Shown here in pieces: positions 6,756-8,169 of a DNA stretch of 8,169 nucleotides. This stretch comes from Allobrachymonas sp. (GTDB lineage: Bacteria > Pseudomonadota > Gammaproteobacteria > Burkholderiales > Burkholderiaceae_C). The stretch covers positions 1 to 8,169 of the forward strand of contig JAUNUE010000074.1 in NCBI GenBank assembly GCA_030538335.1, in the 5' to 3' direction. Position numbers and translations under genes: made by a program. The first letter of the stretch is position 1; each line of letters opens with the position of its first letter. The notes below the pieces were generated by a model, which did not search any database, was not told the origin of the DNA, and worked only from the letters and a program-made list of their open reading frames with translations.

Positions 6756-6780
6756 ACGCGGTTGTTTTACGGCCCGCAGT

Positions 6781-6786
6781 GGGGAG
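6781..6786 (+). promoter_or_regulatory. Shine-Dalgarno fixing the rhodanese GTG start
   Basis: GGGGAG followed by five bases and then GTG at 6792 is the best ribosome binding site in the region. It supports the GTG over the TTG ten codons upstream at 6762. Confidence 0.7.
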
Positions 6787-6791
6787 TGATT

Positions 6792-7223
6792 GTGACTTTT
6801 ATTATCAACAACTGGTACTGGTTCCTGATGGCCATTGGCAGCGGCGTGCTGATTGCCTTCCCCGAAATTCTGGGCGATGGCAGCACCAAGGGCATTGATC
6901 TGAACGAGGCCGTGCGCCTGATGAACCGCGAAAAGGGCGTGCTGGTGGATATTCGTGAGCCTGCCGAGTTTGCCCAGGGCCGGGTCGCGCAGGCGCGCAA
7001 CATTCCCATGGCAGAGTTGAACGAGAAGCTGCCTGGTGCCATCAAGAACAAGAACCTGCCGGTCTTGTTCATCTGCGCCTCGGGCTTGCGTTCGGCACGT
7101 GCGGCGAAGATGGCACAGAAGCTGGGGTTTGAGAATGCCCATTCGGTAGCCGGGGGCATGCAGGCGTGGCGCAAGGCGAACATGCCGGTTATGGCACCAT
7201 CGGATCAGAGTGCTGCAGCATAG
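6792..7223 (+). CDS. membrane-anchored rhodanese-domain protein (YibN-like)
   Basis: This is a single-domain rhodanese (sulfurtransferase fold) of 143 residues with an N-terminal membrane segment. The hydrophobic stretch runs over about residues 8-26 (WYWFLMAIGSGVLIAFPEI) with few charges. The rhodanese domain follows from about residue 37. It shows the typical strand LVDIREPAEF at 51-60, GRVAQARNIPMAEL at 63-76, and the active-site loop FICASGLRSARAA, with the predicted persulfide-carrying cysteine at residue 95. It ends in a GGMQAWRKANMPV motif usual for the family. The catalytic domain would face the cytoplasm if the N-terminus is periplasmic. The physiological sulfur acceptor is unknown. 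The start is set by a strong Shine-Dalgarno. grxC begins 39 bp downstream, in the same order as yibN-grxC of E. coli, so the two are probably cotranscribed. Confidence 0.9.
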   Translation: MTFIINNWYWFLMAIGSGVLIAFPEILGDGSTKGIDLNEAVRLMNREKGVLVDIREPAEFAQGRVAQARNIPMAELNEKLPGAIKNKNLPVLFICASGLRSARAAKMAQKLGFENAHSVAGGMQAWRKANMPVMAPSDQSAAA

Positions 7224-7262
7224 GTTTTGCCGCACGCCAGCTTGAACCATTCCGATTTCGCC

Positions 7263-7520
7263 ATGCCTAACGTCACGATCTACACCACGGGTACCTGCCC
7301 CTATTGCATCCTCGCCAAAAAATACCTGCAGCAGCGCGGTGTTGAGGAGCTTGACGAGATACGCATCGACAAAGACCCGGCCTTGCGCACCGCCATGATG
7401 GAGCGCACGCAGCGCCGCACCGTGCCGCAGATTTATATCGGCGACCACCATGTGGGTGGCTACGATGATCTGGTCGCGCTGGACAAGGAAGGCGGCCTGA
7501 TGCCTTTGCTGGCAGCTTGA
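7263..7520 (+). CDS. grxC: glutaredoxin 3 (dithiol, GrxC)
   Basis: This is a small cytoplasmic thiol-disulfide oxidoreductase that uses glutathione to reduce protein disulfides and mixed disulfides. From the ATG at 7263 it has 85 residues, the usual size of bacterial glutaredoxin 3. The active site CPYC is at residues 12-15 in IYTTGTCPYCILAKK. The cis-proline motif TVPQIYIG is at 53-60, and the glutathione-contacting GGYDDL at 65-70. The frame extends 12 codons upstream to a TTG at 7227, but the family begins directly at the VTIYTT strand, so the ATG is preferred. The upstream Shine-Dalgarno is weak, which fits translation following the rhodanese gene in one transcript. CPYC rather than CGFS excludes the monothiol GrxD class. 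Confidence 0.96.
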   Translation: MPNVTIYTTGTCPYCILAKKYLQQRGVEELDEIRIDKDPALRTAMMERTQRRTVPQIYIGDHHVGGYDDLVALDKEGGLMPLLAA

Positions 7521-7523
7521 TTT

Positions 7524-7548
7524 TGCCAGCGGGTTGCCTCCGCTGGCA
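7524..7548 (+). terminator. hairpin after grxC, possible terminator or attenuator
   Basis: TGCCAGCGG (7524-7532) pairs perfectly with CCGCTGGCA (7540-7548), a 9-bp stem with a 7-nt loop starting four bases after the grxC stop. The T-run downstream is short and displaced (ATTTTCG, about eight bases past the stem), so as an intrinsic terminator it would be weak and partial readthrough into secB is likely. Confidence 0.5.
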
Positions 7549-7565
7549 GCGCCATTTTCGCCTGT

Positions 7566-7571
7566 CATAAT
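7566..7571 (+). promoter_or_regulatory. -10-like element upstream of secB
   Basis: CATAAT differs from the sigma70 consensus TATAAT at one base and lies 30 bp upstream of the secB ATG, just after the hairpin. The -35 position (CTGGCA, spacer 17) overlaps the hairpin and is a weak match. It would give secB its own start of transcription. Confidence 0.35.
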
Positions 7572-7601
7572 CAGCGTTTTCCTTTCTGAAAGCAAAACGC
7601 C

Positions 7602-8099
7602 ATGGCCGATGCCACCCAAGACTCCCAAGAGCCCGTGTTCAGTATCCAGCGGGTGTACCTCAAAGAAGCCTCGCTTGAGCAGCCCAATTCCCCGGCCATT
7701 CTTCTTGAGCAAGAGCAGCCCGGCGTGGAAATCCAGATCGGCGTGGAAGGTGCGCAAATTGCCGACGGCGTTTTTGAAGTGGGCGTTACCGGTACGGTGC
7801 ACACCAAAGTCAAGGAACGCACGCTGTTCCTCGCCGAAGTCAAACAGGCGGGGATTTTTGAAATCCGCGGCCTAACGCAAGAGCAAGTCGCGCATGCGCT
7901 GGAAGTGGCTTGCCCGCAGATCGTGTTTCCGTATTTGCGCGGCAACGTGGCCGACCTGATTCAGCGCGCCGGTTTCCCGCCGGTGCATCTTGGCGAAATC
8001 AACTTCCAGGGCATGCAGGAACAACGCCGCGAGGAAGAAGCCAAAGGTGCCAACAACGGCACGGGCAACGGACACGCTCCCGACGCTGCCAACGAATAA
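7602..8099 (+). CDS. secB: protein-export chaperone SecB
   Basis: SecB is a cytoplasmic homotetrameric chaperone that holds preproteins unfolded and delivers them to SecA at the SecYEG translocon. The 165 residues compare with 155 in E. coli. The opening FSIQRVYLKEASLEQPNSP (13-31) and the core QIVFPYLRGNVADLIQRAGF (106-125) are highly conserved in the family. So is PVHLGEINF (127-135) after it. The C-terminal tail is longer than usual, low in complexity and rich in Glu, Asn, Gly and Ala (about 142-165). In other species the SecB C-terminus contributes to SecA contact, but this tail is variable. The ATG at 7602 is the only sensible start. It sits between grxC and gpsA, the order seen in enterobacteria, 81 bp after grxC. 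Confidence 0.97.
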   Translation: MADATQDSQEPVFSIQRVYLKEASLEQPNSPAILLEQEQPGVEIQIGVEGAQIADGVFEVGVTGTVHTKVKERTLFLAEVKQAGIFEIRGLTQEQVAHALEVACPQIVFPYLRGNVADLIQRAGFPPVHLGEINFQGMQEQRREEEAKGANNGTGNGHAPDAANE

Positions 8100-8154
8100 A
8101 CGATGTTGCATGCCCCATAAGGGCGAGCAGCTTGCACGTTCAGGATAACTGACG

Positions 8155-8169
8155 ATGAAGATAGCCGTA
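8155..8169 (+). CDS. gpsA: start of probable glycerol-3-phosphate dehydrogenase GpsA (only 5 codons)
   Basis: Only ATG AAG ATA GCC GTA (MKIAV) is present before the right edge. That is how GpsA begins, leading into its Rossmann GxGxxG. AGGA at 8142-8145, nine bases upstream, is a reasonable Shine-Dalgarno. The call rests mainly on the conserved grxC-secB-gpsA order, since five residues alone would also fit other Rossmann enzymes. GpsA would reduce dihydroxyacetone phosphate to sn-glycerol-3-phosphate for phospholipid synthesis. The 55-bp gap after secB suggests cotranscription. Confidence 0.6.

Larger units (their letters stand above)
6578..6791. other. divergent intergenic region prfA / rhodanese
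   Basis: These 214 bp separate the two oppositely transcribed gene sets and should carry both promoters. Only the plus-strand promoter elements near 6737-6755 are recognisable. The prfA-proximal part is AT-rich (CTTGGTATTTATATG on the minus strand) and may hold the prfA -10, but no paired hexamers at good spacing are seen. No credible protein or RNA gene was found here; overlapping open frames lack any family signature. Confidence 0.6.

Noticed and set aside
6726..7802. Minus-strand open frame of 358 codons opposite the rhodanese, grxC and secB genes
   Set aside because: Three well-supported genes lie on the plus strand. The His/Leu/Gly-rich translation resembles no family and looks like a codon-bias artefact.

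Overview
The window is ordinary bacterial chromosome, GC-rich and densely coded. Gene content, protein signatures and gene order point to a betaproteobacterium of the order Burkholderiales, most likely Comamonadaceae. That placement is an inference from family resemblance, not from a database search. No mobile element, CRISPR array, phage gene or clearly novel system is visible. The points of interest are local: start sites, a dispersed repeat and promoter-like motifs.

Layout. From 1 to about 2735, on the minus strand, lies hpnC-hpnD-hpnE, the three-enzyme bacterial route from farnesyl diphosphate to squalene, the precursor of hopanoids. hpnE runs off the left edge of the window. A degenerate palindromic repeat of about 90 bp (2778-2868) sits directly upstream of hpnC. 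Behind it is a minus-strand tRNA-Leu(UAG) gene (2911-2997). From 3057 to 5372, minus strand, is a large PLP-dependent Orn/Lys/Arg decarboxylase of the AdiA type, best read from a TTG start. From 5474 to 6577, minus strand, is prfA (peptide chain release factor 1) with a GTG start.

A 214-bp divergent intergenic region (6578-6791) separates prfA from a plus-strand cluster. That cluster is a membrane-anchored rhodanese-domain protein, grxC (glutaredoxin 3), secB (export chaperone), and the first five codons of what is probably gpsA at the right edge. This order matches the yibN-grxC-secB-gpsA order of enterobacteria, so it is a conserved housekeeping block.

How the genes work together. HpnD, HpnC and HpnE act in sequence in one lipid pathway. 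Rhodanese, glutaredoxin, SecB and GpsA are linked by conserved neighbourhood (thiol chemistry, protein export, membrane-lipid precursor) more than by one pathway. prfA and the decarboxylase seem to be merely adjacent. Five gene starts need care: GTG or TTG is preferred for hpnC, the decarboxylase, prfA and the rhodanese, and grxC is best started at an internal ATG.
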